Origin: Bacillota bacterium | GTDB taxonomy: Bacteria; Bacillota; Clostridia; Lachnospirales; Bianqueaceae | Direction: 5' to 3' | Assembly: GCA_017442535.1 (NCBI GenBank) | Contig: JAFRZL010000026.1 | Location: forward strand, 1 to 49,691 | DNA length: 49,691 bases | Part shown: positions 30,263-41,803 of the stretch, piece by piece | Layout: the number at the start of each line of letters is the position of its first letter | Position numbering within the stretch: the stretch's first letter is position 1 | Made by a program: the position numbers and the translations under genes | Notes under the pieces: model-generated | Told to the model about the DNA's origin: nothing | Database searches by the model: none | The model's input: only the letters and a program-made list of their open reading frames with translations

Positions 30263-33229
30263 ATGGCAACTCAGAAAAAAACAGGTTCGTCGACCCGTTC
30301 CAAACAGACGGACGGGCAGACTCGGACTCGTTCCGCGGCATCGGGTTCCGGCCGTGCGCGCAGCACTTCCTCGGCCCAAAGCAGTAGGACCACTGCCCGC
30401 AAGACCAATTCGTCCGGCACCAGGAGTTCGGGTTCTGCCCGGTCGGCCTCCGGTTCCGGCCGCAATACGACGCGCAGTACCAATAACCGCAGCAATACGC
30501 GGAATACTCAGACCCGTCAGAGTTCGGCGGCAAGTACCGGCCAGGCCAGAAGCCGCGCAACGCAGAAGCAGAATAACCAGCGCAGGCTTAACGCGGGCAT
30601 TTCGCAAGAAGCGTTTTTCCTGGTCTGCGCAGTGCTGCTGCTGATCCTCTTCCTGTGCATCCTTTTCGGATCACGTTTCGGCGCGGTGGGAGAGGCACTG
30701 CACAAAGGGATCGTCGGTTTGCTGGGAATCTCAGCGTATCTGTTCTGCATTTTGGGGCTGACCCTGCTTCTGCTGGCGCTTTTCTCCGACAGGCTGAGGC
30801 TTCATCCGCTTAAAATCGTCTGTATGGTCGTCCTGATCCTGGCCATCGGCGTCTTCATGCACATTGTTGCAGGCCCTCAGGGGACCTCTCCCGAGGAGAT
30901 ATATAAGAATGCCAAATGGTATATGGGCGGAGTTCTGGGCGGCATCATCGGCAATCAGCTGGTGGCCTGGATCGGCAAAGCGGGAGCGATCCTGCTGCAG
31001 ATCGGCCTGATGATCGCCTGCATTGTCGTGATCACGGAACGCTCGGCGCTGCGTGTGACCGCCAGAGCCTGGAAGACGACACGCGAGGCGACAAAGAGCG
31101 CGTCCCGCAGCATGAAGGAAAAGCTGCAGCAAATGGAGGCCCGCAGGCGCGAAGAGGAAATCGACGCCCTGAGTTCGATGGAGATTACCATGCCGGTGGA
31201 TCCCGATCCGGATCCGGTTCCGGATACCAGCCAGTATATCAGAAATATTAAAGAGTATAAGCCGGTCTCCCGCTATGACGATTCGATCAGCGACGAGGTG
31301 CCGGAGTTCCTGAAGCGCAAGCCCGTACGACTTTCCACCGAGCCCGTGCAGGGCGGAGCGGATGCGAAGAGGCCCATTCATGACGGCCCCATCGATATTC
31401 CGATCATTTCTTATAACGAATACAGCCAGAAGCTGCAGAATCAGCGGGATGCCGCTGCGCTGCGCGATTCCGGCGCACCGGCGTTAAGCATCAATCCGGT
31501 GCAGGATTCCGCTGCTGCGGCTTCCGAGCCGGATACATCCAAGGATGGCTTTGACTGGAGCGTACTGGGCGGCAAGCCTTCTTTCGGCGAGCAGGAATCC
31601 CTTTCCGACTGGCAGACGCCCGCGGCTGATACTACCGGGACGCCCGCCAAACCTGCACGCGGCGAAAATGCCGTAGCCAAGGCCGCACCTGTTACCAAGC
31701 AGGAACAGGAGCAGGTCAACGAGGGCATTCAGCAGAGCCTCTATGCCTCCCAGGCGGAGCAGAAAGTCTATGTCTTCCCGTCGATCGATCTGCTTGACCG
31801 GGCCCGCGGCGACGCGTCCGGCCGGCAGGAGCAGCTTTATCAGAATGCGCACAAACTGGAGCAGGCGCTGCTCAGTTTCGGTGTGGAGGCGACGGTGACG
31901 CAGGTGAATCAGGGACCGTCCGTCACCCGCTATGAACTGATTCCGCGACAGGGCGTCAAGGTCAGCCGTATTGTCAATCTGGCGGATGATATCGCCCTGA
32001 ATCTGGCGGCGCCTTCCATCCGCATCGAAGCACCGATCCCCGGCAAGAGCGCCGTAGGTATCGAAGTACCCAATAAGACGCCCGCGATGGTGACGCTGCG
32101 CGAAGTCATCGAGAGCGATGTCTTCCGCAAATTCCCCTCCAAGCTGGCCTTCAGCCTGGGCAAAACGATCGATGGTGAGCTTAAGGTCGCCGACATCGCC
32201 AGAATGCCGCACCTCCTGATCGCGGGCACTACCGGTTCCGGCAAGAGTGTCTGCATCAATTCGCTCCTGATCAGCCTTTTATATAAGGCCGATCCCAAGG
32301 ATGTCAAGATGATCCTGATCGATCCCAAGGTCGTGGAGCTTTCGATCTATAATGGGATCCCGCATTTGCTGACGCCCGTGGTAAATGACCCCAAGAAGGC
32401 TGCCGCGGTGCTGAACTGGGCCGTCCAGGAGATGACCAACCGGTACAAAGCATTCGCGGACAATAATGTGAGGGATATCCGCGGCTATAATGAGGCGGTA
32501 CGCGACCGCGCCAGAGAGGGCGAGCTGATGGAAGCGATGCCGCAGATCGTGATCGTGATCGACGAGCTGGCCGACCTGATGATGGTCGCCGGCAAAGAAG
32601 TCGAAACGGCGATCTGCCGTCTGGCACAGATGGCCCGCGCGGCCGGAATGCACCTGGTGATCGCGACGCAGCGTCCTTCGGTCGACGTCATTACCGGCCT
32701 GATCAAGGCCAATATTCCTTCGAGACTGGCCTTTGCCGTGTCCTCGGGCGTCGATTCCAAGACCATTCTGGATACGGTGGGCGCGGAGAAGCTGCTTGGC
32801 CGCGGCGATATGCTGTTCTGGCCGATCGGTGATTCCAAGGCGACCCGGATCCAGGGAACCTTTGTAAGCGACCATGAAGTGGAGCGCGTGGTGCAGGCGG
32901 TGAAGGAGCAGGAGCTGCAGACTTCCTTCAGCGAAGAGATTATGCGCAAGATGGAATCCTCAGGCGGTGAGGGCGGTCAGACTGCAGGCAGCGATGATGA
33001 TAATGACGAACTGCTGCCCGAAGCAATCGACTTTGTCCTGGAGAGCCAGAAGGCTTCGATCAGCCTGCTGCAGCGCAAATTCCGGATCGGTTTTAACCGG
33101 GCGGCACGCCTGGTTGATGCCATCGCGGAGAGGGGGCTCCTGGGCCCCGACGAGGGTAATAATAAGGGACGCAAAGTCCTGATGACGAAAGACGAATACT
33201 ATAATTCCAATTCGGAGGATCAGATTTAA
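30263..33229 (+). CDS. ftsK: DNA translocase FtsK/SpoIIIE
   Basis: 988 aa, longer than SpoIIIE. ATG 30263 after GGGAGG. Residues 1-112 are a Ser/Thr/Arg/Asn low-complexity tail (cytosolic, basic), then four membrane segments (about 115-255), a linker, and the motor: Walker [12 protein letters not shown] at about 652, Walker [13 protein letters not shown] near 762. The end is the gamma winged helix ([20 protein letters not shown]). Acts in chromosome segregation at the septum and, in spore formers, in DNA pumping into the forespore. The 1-nt overlap with fhs suggests coupling. Confidence 0.93.
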   Translation: MATQKKTGSSTRSKQTDGQTRTRSAASGSGRARSTSSAQSSRTTARKTNSSGTRSSGSARSASGSGRNTTRSTNNRSNTRNTQTRQSSAASTGQARSRATQKQNNQRRLNAGISQEAFFLVCAVLLLILFLCILFGSRFGAVGEALHKGIVGLLGISAYLFCILGLTLLLLALFSDRLRLHPLKIVCMVVLILAIGVFMHIVAGPQGTSPEEIYKNAKWYMGGVLGGIIGNQLVAWIGKAGAILLQIGLMIACIVVITERSALRVTARAWKTTREATKSASRSMKEKLQQMEARRREEEIDALSSMEITMPVDPDPDPVPDTSQYIRNIKEYKPVSRYDDSISDEVPEFLKRKPVRLSTEPVQGGADAKRPIHDGPIDIPIISYNEYSQKLQNQRDAAALRDSGAPALSINPVQDSAAAASEPDTSKDGFDWSVLGGKPSFGEQESLSDWQTPAADTTGTPAKPARGENAVAKAAPVTKQEQEQVNEGIQQSLYASQAEQKVYVFPSIDLLDRARGDASGRQEQLYQNAHKLEQALLSFGVEATVTQVNQGPSVTRYELIPRQGVKVSRIVNLADDIALNLAAPSIRIEAPIPGKSAVGIEVPNKTPAMVTLREVIESDVFRKFPSKLAFSLGKTIDGELKVADIARMPHLLIAGTTGSGKSVCINSLLISLLYKADPKDVKMILIDPKVVELSIYNGIPHLLTPVVNDPKKAAAVLNWAVQEMTNRYKAFADNNVRDIRGYNEAVRDRAREGELMEAMPQIVIVIDELADLMMVAGKEVETAICRLAQMARAAGMHLVIATQRPSVDVITGLIKANIPSRLAFAVSSGVDSKTILDTVGAEKLLGRGDMLFWPIGDSKATRIQGTFVSDHEVERVVQAVKEQELQTSFSEEIMRKMESSGGEGGQTAGSDDDNDELLPEAIDFVLESQKASISLLQRKFRIGFNRAARLVDAIAERGLLGPDEGNNKGRKVLMTKDEYYNSNSEDQI

Positions 33230-34908
33230 TGAAAACCTATAAGAGCGATATCGAAATCGCGCAGGAAGCCGTAAAGCTGCCTATCGCGCAGGTTGCCGCC
33301 AAACTGGATATTCTGCCGGACGAGCTGGAACCCTACGGCAAATACAAGGCTAAGCTGACACAGGAGCTGTGGGAGCGCATCAAGGATCGTCCCGACGGCA
33401 AGCTGGTACTGGTGACCGCGATCAACCCGACCCCGGCCGGCGAAGGCAAGACCACAACGACAGTCGGCCTGGGCGAAGCGTTGGGCCGCATGGGTGTCAA
33501 ATCCGTGATCGCCCTGCGTGAACCCTCCCTGGGTCCCTGCTTCGGCGTCAAAGGAGGCGCCGCGGGCGGAGGATACGCCCAGGTTGTCCCGATGGAAGAT
33601 ATCAATCTGCATTTTACAGGCGATTTTCACGCGGTGACGACCGCTCACAACCTCCTCGCCGCGATGCTTGACAACCATCTGCAGCAGGGCAATTCACTGG
33701 GGATCGACCCCCGCACCATTACCTGGAAGCGGGCTATGGATATGAATGACCGTGCGCTCCGCCACACGGTGGTGGGGCTAGGCGGCAAGGCGCAGGGTGT
33801 CCCCCGCGAAGACGGCTTTATGATCACGGTTGCTTCCGAGATCATGGCGATCCTCTGCCTGGCATCCGATCTTCAGGATCTGAAGGCCCGGCTCGGACGG
33901 ATCATTGTGGCATCCACCTATGAAGGCAAGCCCGTGACGGCTGCCGATCTCGGCGCGGCCGGAGCAATGACCGCGGTCCTCAAGGACGCGATCCTGCCCA
34001 ATCTGGTACAAACGCTTGAGAACACGCCATGCATCATTCACGGCGGCCCGTTCGCCAATATCGCCCATGGGTGCAATAGCGTACGCGCGACCCGCTACGC
34101 GCTTAAACTGGCCGATCTCGTCGTAACCGAGGCCGGCTTCGGCTCAGATCTGGGTGCCGAGAAATTCCTGGACATCAAATGCCGCGCAGCCGGATTAACA
34201 CCCGCTGCCGTTGTACTGGTGGCCACGATCCGCGCGCTCAAATACAACGGCGGCGTGGATAAGACCAGAGTCGGAGAACCTGATCTTGAAGCGGTCAAGC
34301 TCGGTTTTGCCAACCTGGAGGCCCATATCGAATCGCTGCAGAAATTCGGAGTACCCGTTGTGGTGACGCTGAATTCGTTTGTAACCGATACACCCGAAGA
34401 AATCGCTTATGTCGAGGAGCGCTGCCGCTCCATGGGCTGCAATTTCGCACTTTCCGAAGTCTGGGCCAAAGGCGGCGAGGGCGGCATCGCGCTTGCCGAA
34501 GAGCTGCTCAGAACCATTCGCGAAAAAGAATCTCATTATCATCCGCTGTATCCCGATGATATGCCGCTGGATAAAAAGATCGTTACCGTGGCAAAGGAAG
34601 TTTACGGTGCGGACGGTGTGAATTTCCTGCCGGGCACCCGCACCAGGCTTAAAAAGCTGACCGAGCAGGGCTATGGCAAATTCCCGGTCTGCATGGCCAA
34701 GACGCAATATTCGCTCACGGACGATCCTAAGAAACTCGGACGGCCCAAGGGCTTCAAGATCAGCGTCCGCGAGGTCAATGTCTCGGCAGGAGCCGGCTTT
34801 GTCGTCGTCATGACGGGTGAGATCGTGACCATGCCCGGCCTTCCCAAAGAACCTGCGGCACTTCGGATCGACGTGGACGAGCAGGGCCGCATTACCGGCC
34901 TGTTCTGA
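33229..34908 (+). CDS. fhs: Formate-tetrahydrofolate ligase
   Basis: 559 aa, normal length. ATP-binding motif [18 protein letters not shown] near residues 65-82, and the family motifs [26 protein letters not shown] and [13 protein letters not shown]. It makes 10-formyl-THF from formate, ATP and THF. TAATG overlap with the ftsK stop; GGAGG upstream. With folD immediately after it, it covers the folate one-carbon path, as in acetogenic and purinolytic Clostridia. Confidence 0.96.
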   Translation: MKTYKSDIEIAQEAVKLPIAQVAAKLDILPDELEPYGKYKAKLTQELWERIKDRPDGKLVLVTAINPTPAGEGKTTTTVGLGEALGRMGVKSVIALREPSLGPCFGVKGGAAGGGYAQVVPMEDINLHFTGDFHAVTTAHNLLAAMLDNHLQQGNSLGIDPRTITWKRAMDMNDRALRHTVVGLGGKAQGVPREDGFMITVASEIMAILCLASDLQDLKARLGRIIVASTYEGKPVTAADLGAAGAMTAVLKDAILPNLVQTLENTPCIIHGGPFANIAHGCNSVRATRYALKLADLVVTEAGFGSDLGAEKFLDIKCRAAGLTPAAVVLVATIRALKYNGGVDKTRVGEPDLEAVKLGFANLEAHIESLQKFGVPVVVTLNSFVTDTPEEIAYVEERCRSMGCNFALSEVWAKGGEGGIALAEELLRTIREKESHYHPLYPDDMPLDKKIVTVAKEVYGADGVNFLPGTRTRLKKLTEQGYGKFPVCMAKTQYSLTDDPKKLGRPKGFKISVREVNVSAGAGFVVVMTGEIVTMPGLPKEPAALRIDVDEQGRITGLF

Positions 34909-34946
34909 GGACGCCGGCAACACTTCTCAGTAAAGGAGCTTACATC

Positions 34947-35810
34947 ATGGAAACCAAGCTGATTGACGGCAAGCAGATTGCCCGGGACATCAGGGGAGAG
35001 CTGAAGCAACAGATCCGCGAATGGCGCGCTCAGGGCCTGCCCGCCCCCAAACTTTCGGTTATACTTGTCGGGGAGGATCCTGCCTCCTGCATTTATGTCA
35101 ATAACAAGGCCAAGGCCTGCGGATGGATCGGAATGGATTCCGAGACCATACTGCTGCCCGCGGAGACCACAGAAGAAGAGCTGTTGGGACGCATTCAAAC
35201 CCTGAATGAAGATCCTTCGGTGACGGGGATCCTGGTTCAGCTGCCGCTGCCTCGCGGCCTTGACGAATCCCGGATCCTCCGCGCGATCGATCCCGCCAAG
35301 GATGTGGACGGATTCCATCCCGTCAACGTGGGCAAATCGGCCATCGGAGATGATACGGCGCTGGTCAGCTGCACTCCGGCCGGCGTCATCCAGATGCTGG
35401 AGCGATCCGGCATCGAGATCCGCGGCAAACGCTGCGTGGTCGTCGGCCGCAGCAATATCGTGGGCAAGCCCATGGCTAGGCTCCTGCTTGCCAAGGACGG
35501 GACCGTCACGGTCTGCCATTCCAAAACACTTGATCTGGATCAGATCCTGCAGGAAGCCGATATCGTGGTGGCCGCGATCGGCAGACCGCGCTTCTTTAAC
35601 GGAACCCAGTTCAAAGAAGGCGCCGTGATCATTGATGTCGGCATCCACCGTGTCGAAGACGGAGTTTGCGGAGATGTGGATTTTGACAGCTGCCTGGGCA
35701 AAGTATCTTACATTACCCCTGTTCCCGGAGGCGTCGGCCCCATGACCATCGCGATGCTCCTGTACAATACGGTCAGAGCCTATCAGGCGGCACTGTCCGG
35801 TCAGGAATGA
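34947..35810 (+). CDS. folD: Bifunctional methylene-THF dehydrogenase / cyclohydrolase
   Basis: 287 aa. KLSVILVGEDPASCIYVNNKAKAC contains the catalytic Tyr and Lys, and VQLPLPRGLD the active-site loop; GRSNIVGKPMARLLL is the NADP loop; ITPVPGGVGPMTIAMLL is the closing motif. It interconverts 5,10-methylene-, methenyl- and 10-formyl-THF. Start ATG 34947 after AAAGGAGC, 38 bp from fhs. Confidence 0.96.
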   Translation: METKLIDGKQIARDIRGELKQQIREWRAQGLPAPKLSVILVGEDPASCIYVNNKAKACGWIGMDSETILLPAETTEEELLGRIQTLNEDPSVTGILVQLPLPRGLDESRILRAIDPAKDVDGFHPVNVGKSAIGDDTALVSCTPAGVIQMLERSGIEIRGKRCVVVGRSNIVGKPMARLLLAKDGTVTVCHSKTLDLDQILQEADIVVAAIGRPRFFNGTQFKEGAVIIDVGIHRVEDGVCGDVDFDSCLGKVSYITPVPGGVGPMTIAMLLYNTVRAYQAALSGQE

Positions 35811-35831
35811 TTCAAGTGAAGGAGTAATGGC

Positions 35832-37196
35832 TTGAATACACGAATTGCATTTGTTTCACTGGGATGCGATAAAAACACCGTGGATTCCGAGATCATGATC
35901 GAGCTGCTGGCCGAGGCCGGCTGCGAAATCGTCAAAGACGATGCCGAGGCTGACGTGATCGTCGTGAATACCTGCGGATTTATCCAGGATGCCAAAGAAG
36001 AGAGCATCAACACCCTGATCGAGATGGGACGCCTCAAGGAGGAAGGCCATCTGAAGGCACTGGTGGCGGCCGGATGTCTGGCTGAACGCTATGCGCGCGA
36101 GATTTTTGAAGACTTGCCCGAAGTGGATGCGGTCATCGGGACCGGCAGCTATGAGAGCATTGTGGAAGTGGTGGAGCGTCTGGTTAAGGGCGAGCATCAT
36201 GTCCGCATGCTGGAGAAGCCTGCTGCCCGCAGCCTAGGCTACCGCAAACGCGTGCTCTGCACGCCCGGCTACTACGGCTATGCCAAGATTGCCGAGGGCT
36301 GCGACAACCGCTGCACCTATTGCGTGATTCCGAACTTGCGCGGACCTTACCGGAGCCGCCTGCCCGAGGACATCCTGCAGGAAGCCCGCGACATGGCGGA
36401 ACAGGGCGTCCGCGAGCTGATGGTCATCGCCCAGGATATCACCAAATATGGCAAGGACTGGGACGGACAGTATCATCTGCCCGAACTCCTGCACCGGCTG
36501 GCAGAAGTAGAAGGGATCGAATGGATCCGTCTGCTGTATGCCTATCCCGAAGATATTACGCCGGAACTGATCGAAACGATCGCCTCCGAGCCCAAGATCG
36601 TCCCCTATGTGGATATGCCGATCCAGCACTGCTCCGACCGCATCCTGAAACGGATGGGCCGGCATCACACCAGGCAGAAGCTCGTCGAAGTGATCGGAGC
36701 ACTGCGTGAGCGCATCCCGCAGATCGCGATCCGGACCACGCTGATCACCGGCTTCCCCGGCGAGACGGAAGAAGAATTCCGCGAAATGTGCGATTTTGTG
36801 CAGGAAATGCGGTTTGACCGTCTGGGCGTCTTCGCGTATTCGCAGGAAGAGGACACGCCGGCGGCCAGAATGCCTGACCAGATCCCCGAGGAAGTCAAGC
36901 AGGCGCGTAAAGACGAACTGATGGCGCTGCAGCAGCAGATCAGCGCGGAAAAATCCTCGGAACTGGTGGGAGAAGAGCTGGATGTGCTGATCGAGGGCCT
37001 GATCCCCGGAGAAGGGGATGACGGGACCTATGTCTATTCGGCGCGGACATACCGTGACGCCCCGGATATCGATGGTTTTCTGTTCCTTAGCTCCCCCAAT
37101 GTCTATATGTCCGGGGACTTTACCCGGGCTGAGGTTGTGGGTGCTTATGAATATGATTTAATGGGAGTGGATTTGAATGTGGAATATAGCGAATAA
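35832..37196 (+). CDS. rimO: Ribosomal protein S12 methylthiotransferase RimO
   Basis: 454 aa, radical-SAM enzyme. TTG start at 35832 with GAAGGAG upstream; no in-frame ATG is near. N-terminal MTTase domain keeps its three Cys (SLGCDKNTVDSE, NTCGFI, AAGCLAERY). The radical-SAM triad is EGCDNRCTYC, and a TRAM domain ends the protein. RimO methylthiolates the conserved Asp of S12. Overlaps pgsA by 20 nt. Confidence 0.95.
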   Translation: MNTRIAFVSLGCDKNTVDSEIMIELLAEAGCEIVKDDAEADVIVVNTCGFIQDAKEESINTLIEMGRLKEEGHLKALVAAGCLAERYAREIFEDLPEVDAVIGTGSYESIVEVVERLVKGEHHVRMLEKPAARSLGYRKRVLCTPGYYGYAKIAEGCDNRCTYCVIPNLRGPYRSRLPEDILQEARDMAEQGVRELMVIAQDITKYGKDWDGQYHLPELLHRLAEVEGIEWIRLLYAYPEDITPELIETIASEPKIVPYVDMPIQHCSDRILKRMGRHHTRQKLVEVIGALRERIPQIAIRTTLITGFPGETEEEFREMCDFVQEMRFDRLGVFAYSQEEDTPAARMPDQIPEEVKQARKDELMALQQQISAEKSSELVGEELDVLIEGLIPGEGDDGTYVYSARTYRDAPDIDGFLFLSSPNVYMSGDFTRAEVVGAYEYDLMGVDLNVEYSE

Positions 37197-37728
37197 ACTG
37201 ACGATGCTGCGCATGCTGCTGGTACCCGTCTATGTGCTGGTCTTCTGCCTCGTTCCGGAGCCTGTGGGCAGGTATATCGCCTTTGTCATCTTTGCGGTTG
37301 CCTCCTATACGGACCGGTTGGACGGGAAACTTGCGCGGGAACGCAATCTGGTCACCAATTTCGGCAAATTTATGGATCCGCTCGCGGATAAGCTGCTGGT
37401 GATCTCGGCGCTGATCTGCTTTGTGGAGAACGGCCAGCTGGCCGGCTGGATCCTGATCATTCTGGTCGGACGCGAGTTCATCATCAGCGGATTCCGTCTG
37501 GTGGCCGCAGCCCGGGGGATCGTGATCGCCGCCGGGATCTGGGGCAAGCTTAAAACCGTGGCGCAGATGATTATGGTTATGCTGATGATTCTGAACTTCC
37601 CCTGGGGATGGTATCAGATTCTGATCATTATCTTCACCTGGCTTTCGGTGATCCTTACCCTGGTCTCACTGGCCGATTATATCTGGAACAACCGCAAAGT
37701 CCTGTCGGAGGAAGAGTCCTATGAGTGA
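37177..37728 (+). CDS. pgsA: CDP-diacylglycerol-glycerol-3-phosphate 3-phosphatidyltransferase
   Basis: 183 aa membrane enzyme, CDP-alcohol phosphatidyltransferase family. The signature D-x2-DG-x2-AR-x8-G-x3-D-x3-D is present as DRLDGKLARERNLVTNFGKF followed by MDPLADK. Start ATG 37177 with GGGAGTGG upstream. Makes phosphatidylglycerol phosphate. Several hydrophobic segments (VPVYVLVFCLV; QMIMVMLMIL). Overlaps pncC by 8 nt. Confidence 0.93.
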   Translation: MWNIANKLTMLRMLLVPVYVLVFCLVPEPVGRYIAFVIFAVASYTDRLDGKLARERNLVTNFGKFMDPLADKLLVISALICFVENGQLAGWILIILVGREFIISGFRLVAAARGIVIAAGIWGKLKTVAQMIMVMLMILNFPWGWYQILIIIFTWLSVILTLVSLADYIWNNRKVLSEEESYE

Positions 37729-38227
37729 GCCGCTGGAGAACGTCATTGTCCGGCTCCTTGCTGGGCAGGGATGGACGGTCACAACGGCTGAATCCTGCAC
37801 GGGCGGGCTGCTGATCGGACGCCTGATCAATTGCCCCGGCGCTTCGTCGGTCGTTAACGAAGCCTACGTGACTTATTCCAACGAGGCCAAAAGCCGGCTC
37901 GCAGGGGTTTCGCCCCTGACGCTGGAGGAGCATGGGGCTGTCAGCGCGGAGACCGCCGCGGAGATGGCCGCAGGTGCCGCACGGGCGGCAGGAGCGGAAG
38001 CAGCCATGTCGACGACCGGAATTGCCGGACCCGGCGGAGCGGTGCCTGCTCATGACGGTGTTCCCGCCAAACCGGTCGGGCTGGTTTATTTCGGCTTTTA
38101 CCTGGATGGAGAGGTACGGACCCTGCGTCGAGTCTTTGACGGGAGCCGTCAGGAGGTTCGCGGCCAGGCGGTTCAGACCGCACTGGAAGGCATGGCAGAG
38201 TTTCTCCGTGAAAAATTTGAAAAATAG
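37721..38227 (+). CDS. pncC: Nicotinamide-nucleotide amidase (CinA C-terminal domain)
   Basis: 168 aa, only the C-terminal domain of CinA. TTAESCTGGLLIGRL contains the catalytic Ser and STTGIAGPGGAVPAHDGVPA the second signature. It deamidates NMN. In many Firmicutes a full CinA sits before recA; here the N-terminal COG1058 half is missing, which is a known short form. Followed by recA after a 106-bp gap. Confidence 0.92.
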   Translation: MSEPLENVIVRLLAGQGWTVTTAESCTGGLLIGRLINCPGASSVVNEAYVTYSNEAKSRLAGVSPLTLEEHGAVSAETAAEMAAGAARAAGAEAAMSTTGIAGPGGAVPAHDGVPAKPVGLVYFGFYLDGEVRTLRRVFDGSRQEVRGQAVQTALEGMAEFLREKFEK

Positions 38228-38333
38228 CCGCTTCGGACTCGCCAAAATCCGGACAGCGTACGATATTATAGGATGAGGGGCATCCTGTGCCGGGACGGCC
38301 CGATCAGCATCATTTAGCAAGGAGGATAAAGGA

Positions 38334-39413
38334 ATGGCAGCAACGAATGAGAGACAGAAGGCTTTGGACGAGGCGATTGCCGCGATTCAGAAGAGCTATG
38401 GCAAGGGCTCGATCATGAAGCTGGGGGATTCCCTGACGGATCATACCGTCGAGGCGCTTCCCACCGGTTCGCTTAGTCTGGACATAGCACTTGGAGTGGG
38501 CGGTGTCCCGCGCGGCCGTATCGTAGAGATCTACGGCCCCGAATCCAGCGGTAAAACGACAGTGGCGCTCCACATGGTAGCGGAAGCGCAGAAGAGGGGC
38601 GGCGTGGCCGGATTTATCGACGCGGAGCACGCGCTGGATCCCGAATATGCCCGCAATCTGGGAGTGGATATCGATGAACTGTATATCTCCCAGCCCGATA
38701 ACGGCGAGCAGGCGCTCGAGATCGCGGATACCATGGTCCGCTCCGGCGCGGTGGACATCATCGTCATCGACTCGGTGGCGGCACTGGTCCCCAAGGCGGA
38801 AATCGACGGAGAGATGGGTGATTCCCACGTGGGTCTGCATGCACGTCTGATGAGCCAGGCACTGCGCAAACTGACCGGTAATATCAATAAGTCCGGCTGC
38901 GTTGTCATCTTTATCAACCAGCTGCGTGAGAAGGTCGGTGTCATGTTCGGCAGTCCCGAGACCACGACCGGCGGCCGCGCGCTTAAATTCTACGCTTCCG
39001 TACGTCTGGATGTACGCCGTACCGAGAACCTTAAAGCCAATAATGAATTCATCGGCAACCACGTCCGCGTCAAAGTCGTCAAGAATAAAGTGGCGCCTCC
39101 CTTCAAAGAGGCTGAGTTTGACATCATTTACGGCAAGGGTATTTCCCACAGCGGAGATCTGATCGATCTGGCTGTCAAAGAAGATGTGGTCAAAAAATCC
39201 GGCGCCTGGTTCTATTACGGGCCCGAAATGCGTCTGGGCCAGGGCCGTGAGAATGCCAAGAAGTATCTGGAAGAGCATCCCGCACTGATGGGTGAGCTCG
39301 AGAACCTGATCCGCGAGAAGCACGGCCTCGCCCCCATCCCGGTTCCCGAACCTTCCGAAGCCGATCTGGCGCTCATGAATGAGGACGGCCAGGCCAAGCT
39401 GGAGCTGGAGTAA
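38334..39413 (+). CDS. recA: Recombinase RecA
   Basis: 359 aa, ATG 38334 after AAGGAGG. Walker [14 protein letters not shown], the [15 protein letters not shown] strand and Walker [17 protein letters not shown], the L2 loop [14 protein letters not shown], and an acidic end ([12 protein letters not shown]). Central protein of homologous recombination. No CGAAC-N4-GTTCG-type LexA box is visible in the gap before it. recX follows 3 bp after the stop. Confidence 0.97.
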   Translation: MAATNERQKALDEAIAAIQKSYGKGSIMKLGDSLTDHTVEALPTGSLSLDIALGVGGVPRGRIVEIYGPESSGKTTVALHMVAEAQKRGGVAGFIDAEHALDPEYARNLGVDIDELYISQPDNGEQALEIADTMVRSGAVDIIVIDSVAALVPKAEIDGEMGDSHVGLHARLMSQALRKLTGNINKSGCVVIFINQLREKVGVMFGSPETTTGGRALKFYASVRLDVRRTENLKANNEFIGNHVRVKVVKNKVAPPFKEAEFDIIYGKGISHSGDLIDLAVKEDVVKKSGAWFYYGPEMRLGQGRENAKKYLEEHPALMGELENLIREKHGLAPIPVPEPSEADLALMNEDGQAKLELE

Positions 39414-39416
39414 GGA

Positions 39417-39929
39417 ATGAGCGCCCCCGGCTCACGCAAGCGCAAAGTGGATCCGGCTCTGCTTTCGGAGGAGGACCGGAAGGAGTATTTCAAGAACCGC
39501 ATGCTGTATTTCCTGGAGAGGCGCAAGACTCTCCGGGAAGTACAGCTTTATCTTGCGAGAATTCACTGCCCCGAAGAACTGCAGGAGGAACTGCTGCAGT
39601 TTGCCGTGGAATATCATTTTACGGATGACGAGGACTACGCCCGCAGCTTTATCACGGACAGTGTGCATCTCAGGAACCGGAGCCGCCGTCAGATCCGGTA
39701 CGAGCTGGAGCAGAAAGGCGTAAGCCGCGATATGATCGAGCGTGTGCTGGAAGAGGAGAATCCGGATGACGCGGAGACGGCGGCCCGGCTGGTGCAAAAG
39801 AGGCTCCGTCAACCCGAGGATCCCGCGGCGCGCCGCAAGATGGCGGCCTATCTGGCTTCACACGGTTTCTCCTATGATATCATCCGGCAGGTGCTTAAAG
39901 AGGATGAGGAGTTCGAAAACGGCGAGTGA
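39417..39929 (+). CDS. recX: RecA regulator RecX
   Basis: 170 aa, starts 3 bp after recA with TAAGGA as site. RecX repeats of three-helix units: YFLERRKTLREVQLYL, then FTDDEDYARSFI, RSRRQIRYELEQKGVS, and DPAARRKMAAYLASHGFSYD. It inhibits or modulates RecA filaments. Two T-runs follow (39979-39984 and 40021-40028), but the stems before them are weak. Confidence 0.92.
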   Translation: MSAPGSRKRKVDPALLSEEDRKEYFKNRMLYFLERRKTLREVQLYLARIHCPEELQEELLQFAVEYHFTDDEDYARSFITDSVHLRNRSRRQIRYELEQKGVSRDMIERVLEEENPDDAETAARLVQKRLRQPEDPAARRKMAAYLASHGFSYDIIRQVLKEDEEFENGE

Positions 39930-40059
39930 TTTGCTCAAAAGCGGTCACTATGTCGCCTTCTGGCCACTCAGGGCCCGTTTTTTGATCCGATGGGATGGCG
40001 GATACGCCGTTCGCACCGGTTTTTTTTTCGCCTGAAAGCCCCAAAACTGCATATTACCC

Positions 40060-40088
40060 TTGACAAACACATTCAAAGCGTGTAAAAT
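40060..40088 (+). promoter_or_regulatory. Promoter of rny
   Basis: TTGACA (40060-40065), 17 bp, TAAAAT (40083-40088). Confidence 0.85.
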
Positions 40089-40138
40089 AGACATGTTGGT
40101 TTGTACTATGATAATTGAACAAGGAGGTGTAGTTTGTC

Positions 40139-41692
40139 TTGGATCCTATAGTAGCGATAATTATTACTGTCGTTGTTGCGATCCTGGTCGGCGTCATCGC
40201 CTTTTTTATGGGTGTTAAATACCGTAAGAAAGTGGGAGAGGCAGAGATCGGATCTGCGGAAACCAAAGCTCGTGAGATAGTGGATGATGCTTTGAAGACG
40301 GCAGAGGCCCGCAAGCGCGAAGTCCTTCTGGAAGCGAAGGAACAGGCGCTGACGGTCAAAAATGAAATGGAACAGGAAGTTCGCGAGCGCCGTGCGGAAG
40401 TACAGCGCCAGGAAAAAAGAGTAACTCAGAAAGAAGAAGCCCTCGATCGTAAGAACGAGAGCCTCGAGAAAAAAGATCTTCAGCTGACACGCAAGCTGGA
40501 GGAGGCAGAACGCAAGGCCAAAGAAGTCGCTCATTTTCATGAGCAGCAGTTGGCTGAGCTCGAGCGTGTATCGGGTATGACGTCCGACCAGGCCAAAGAA
40601 GTGCTGCTGCAGTCCGTGCAGGAGGATGTTAAGCATGATATGGCTGTCATGCTCAAGGAAGAAGAAGCCAGGACCAAGGAAGAAGCCAATAAAAAGGCTA
40701 AAGAGATTCTGACCAGTGCTATTCAGCGTTGTGCAGCGGATCATGTGGCTGAGTCCACAGTATCGGTTGTCACGCTTCCCAGTGATGAAATGAAAGGTCG
40801 CATTATCGGCCGCGAGGGCCGCAATATCCGTGCTCTCGAACAGGCGACCGGCATCGACCTGATTATAGATGACACACCGGAAGCAGTTATTCTCTCCTCA
40901 TTTGATCCGATCCGGAGAGAAATTGCAAGAATCGCATTAGAGAAGCTGATCGTGGATGGCCGCATTCACCCCGCCCGTATCGAAGAGATGGTCAGCAAGG
41001 CCACGAAAGAGGTCGAGAATACCATTCGCGAAGAGGGTGAGAACGCGACATTCGAGACGAATGTATATGGCCTGCATACGGAGTTGATCCGTCTGCTCGG
41101 CAAATTGAAATACCGTACCAGCTATGGACAGAATGTACTGAAGCATTCGGTCGAGGTGGCGCAGCTGTCCGGACTGATCGCAGGAGAACTGGGATTGGAC
41201 GTCCGTATGGCCAAGCGCGCCGGCCTGCTGCATGATATCGGTAAGGCTGTGGATCATGAAATGGAAGGTTCCCATGTATCCATCGGCGCCGCGCTGCTGC
41301 GCAAATACAAGGAATCCCATCTGGTGGTGAATGCCTGCGAGGCGCACCACGGCGATGTGGAGCCCGAATCCCTGATCGCGGTGATCGTTCAGGCAGCGGA
41401 CTCTGTATCCGCGGCTCGTCCTGGAGCGCGTAAAGAGACGCTGGAAAGCTATATTACCCGTCTGGAGAAACTCGAAGGCATCGCCAACGAGTTCAAGGGC
41501 GTCGAAAAGACCTTTGCCATTCAGGCCGGCCGTGAGCTTCGTCTGATGGTTATTCCGGAGCAGGTGAGCGATGACGATATGACGATCATGGCACGTGACG
41601 TTGCCAAGAGGATTGAGAATGAACTGGAATATCCGGGTCAGATCAAAGTCAATATCATCCGGGAAACAAGAGCAACCGAATATGCCAAATAA
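40139..41692 (+). CDS. rny: Ribonuclease Y
   Basis: 517 aa, TTG start at 40139 with AAGGAGGTG 11 nt upstream. Membrane segment at about 4-25 ([20 protein letters not shown]), long coiled coil (about 30-200), KH domain (about 207-270: [20 protein letters not shown]), and HD domain with [18 protein letters not shown] and [15 protein letters not shown]. Endoribonuclease that starts mRNA decay in Firmicutes. Own promoter and terminator. Confidence 0.96.
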   Translation: MDPIVAIIITVVVAILVGVIAFFMGVKYRKKVGEAEIGSAETKAREIVDDALKTAEARKREVLLEAKEQALTVKNEMEQEVRERRAEVQRQEKRVTQKEEALDRKNESLEKKDLQLTRKLEEAERKAKEVAHFHEQQLAELERVSGMTSDQAKEVLLQSVQEDVKHDMAVMLKEEEARTKEEANKKAKEILTSAIQRCAADHVAESTVSVVTLPSDEMKGRIIGREGRNIRALEQATGIDLIIDDTPEAVILSSFDPIRREIARIALEKLIVDGRIHPARIEEMVSKATKEVENTIREEGENATFETNVYGLHTELIRLLGKLKYRTSYGQNVLKHSVEVAQLSGLIAGELGLDVRMAKRAGLLHDIGKAVDHEMEGSHVSIGAALLRKYKESHLVVNACEAHHGDVEPESLIAVIVQAADSVSAARPGARKETLESYITRLEKLEGIANEFKGVEKTFAIQAGRELRLMVIPEQVSDDDMTIMARDVAKRIENELEYPGQIKVNIIRETRATEYAK

Positions 41693-41706
41693 GTAATTGC
41701 AACCAG

Positions 41707-41764
41707 GGCTGCGGAACAGACCATTCCTTCGGGAGGAGGGGATTATCCGCAGCCTCTTCTTTTT
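41707..41764 (+). terminator. Terminator of rny
   Basis: 9-bp stem GGCTGCGGA/TCCGCAGCC around a 30-nt loop with an inner UUCG-capped hairpin, then TCTTCTTTTT. Confidence 0.8.
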
Positions 41765-41803
41765 CCTCCCGGTCATGACATTTTCAAGAAAGGAGAATCC
41801 GCC

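Noticed and set aside
38310..39323. 337-codon minus-strand frame
   Set aside because: Antisense to recA.
39930..40030. Terminator of recX at the T6 and T8 runs
   Set aside because: The stems before the T-runs are only about 4-5 bp, so I do not list it as a feature.
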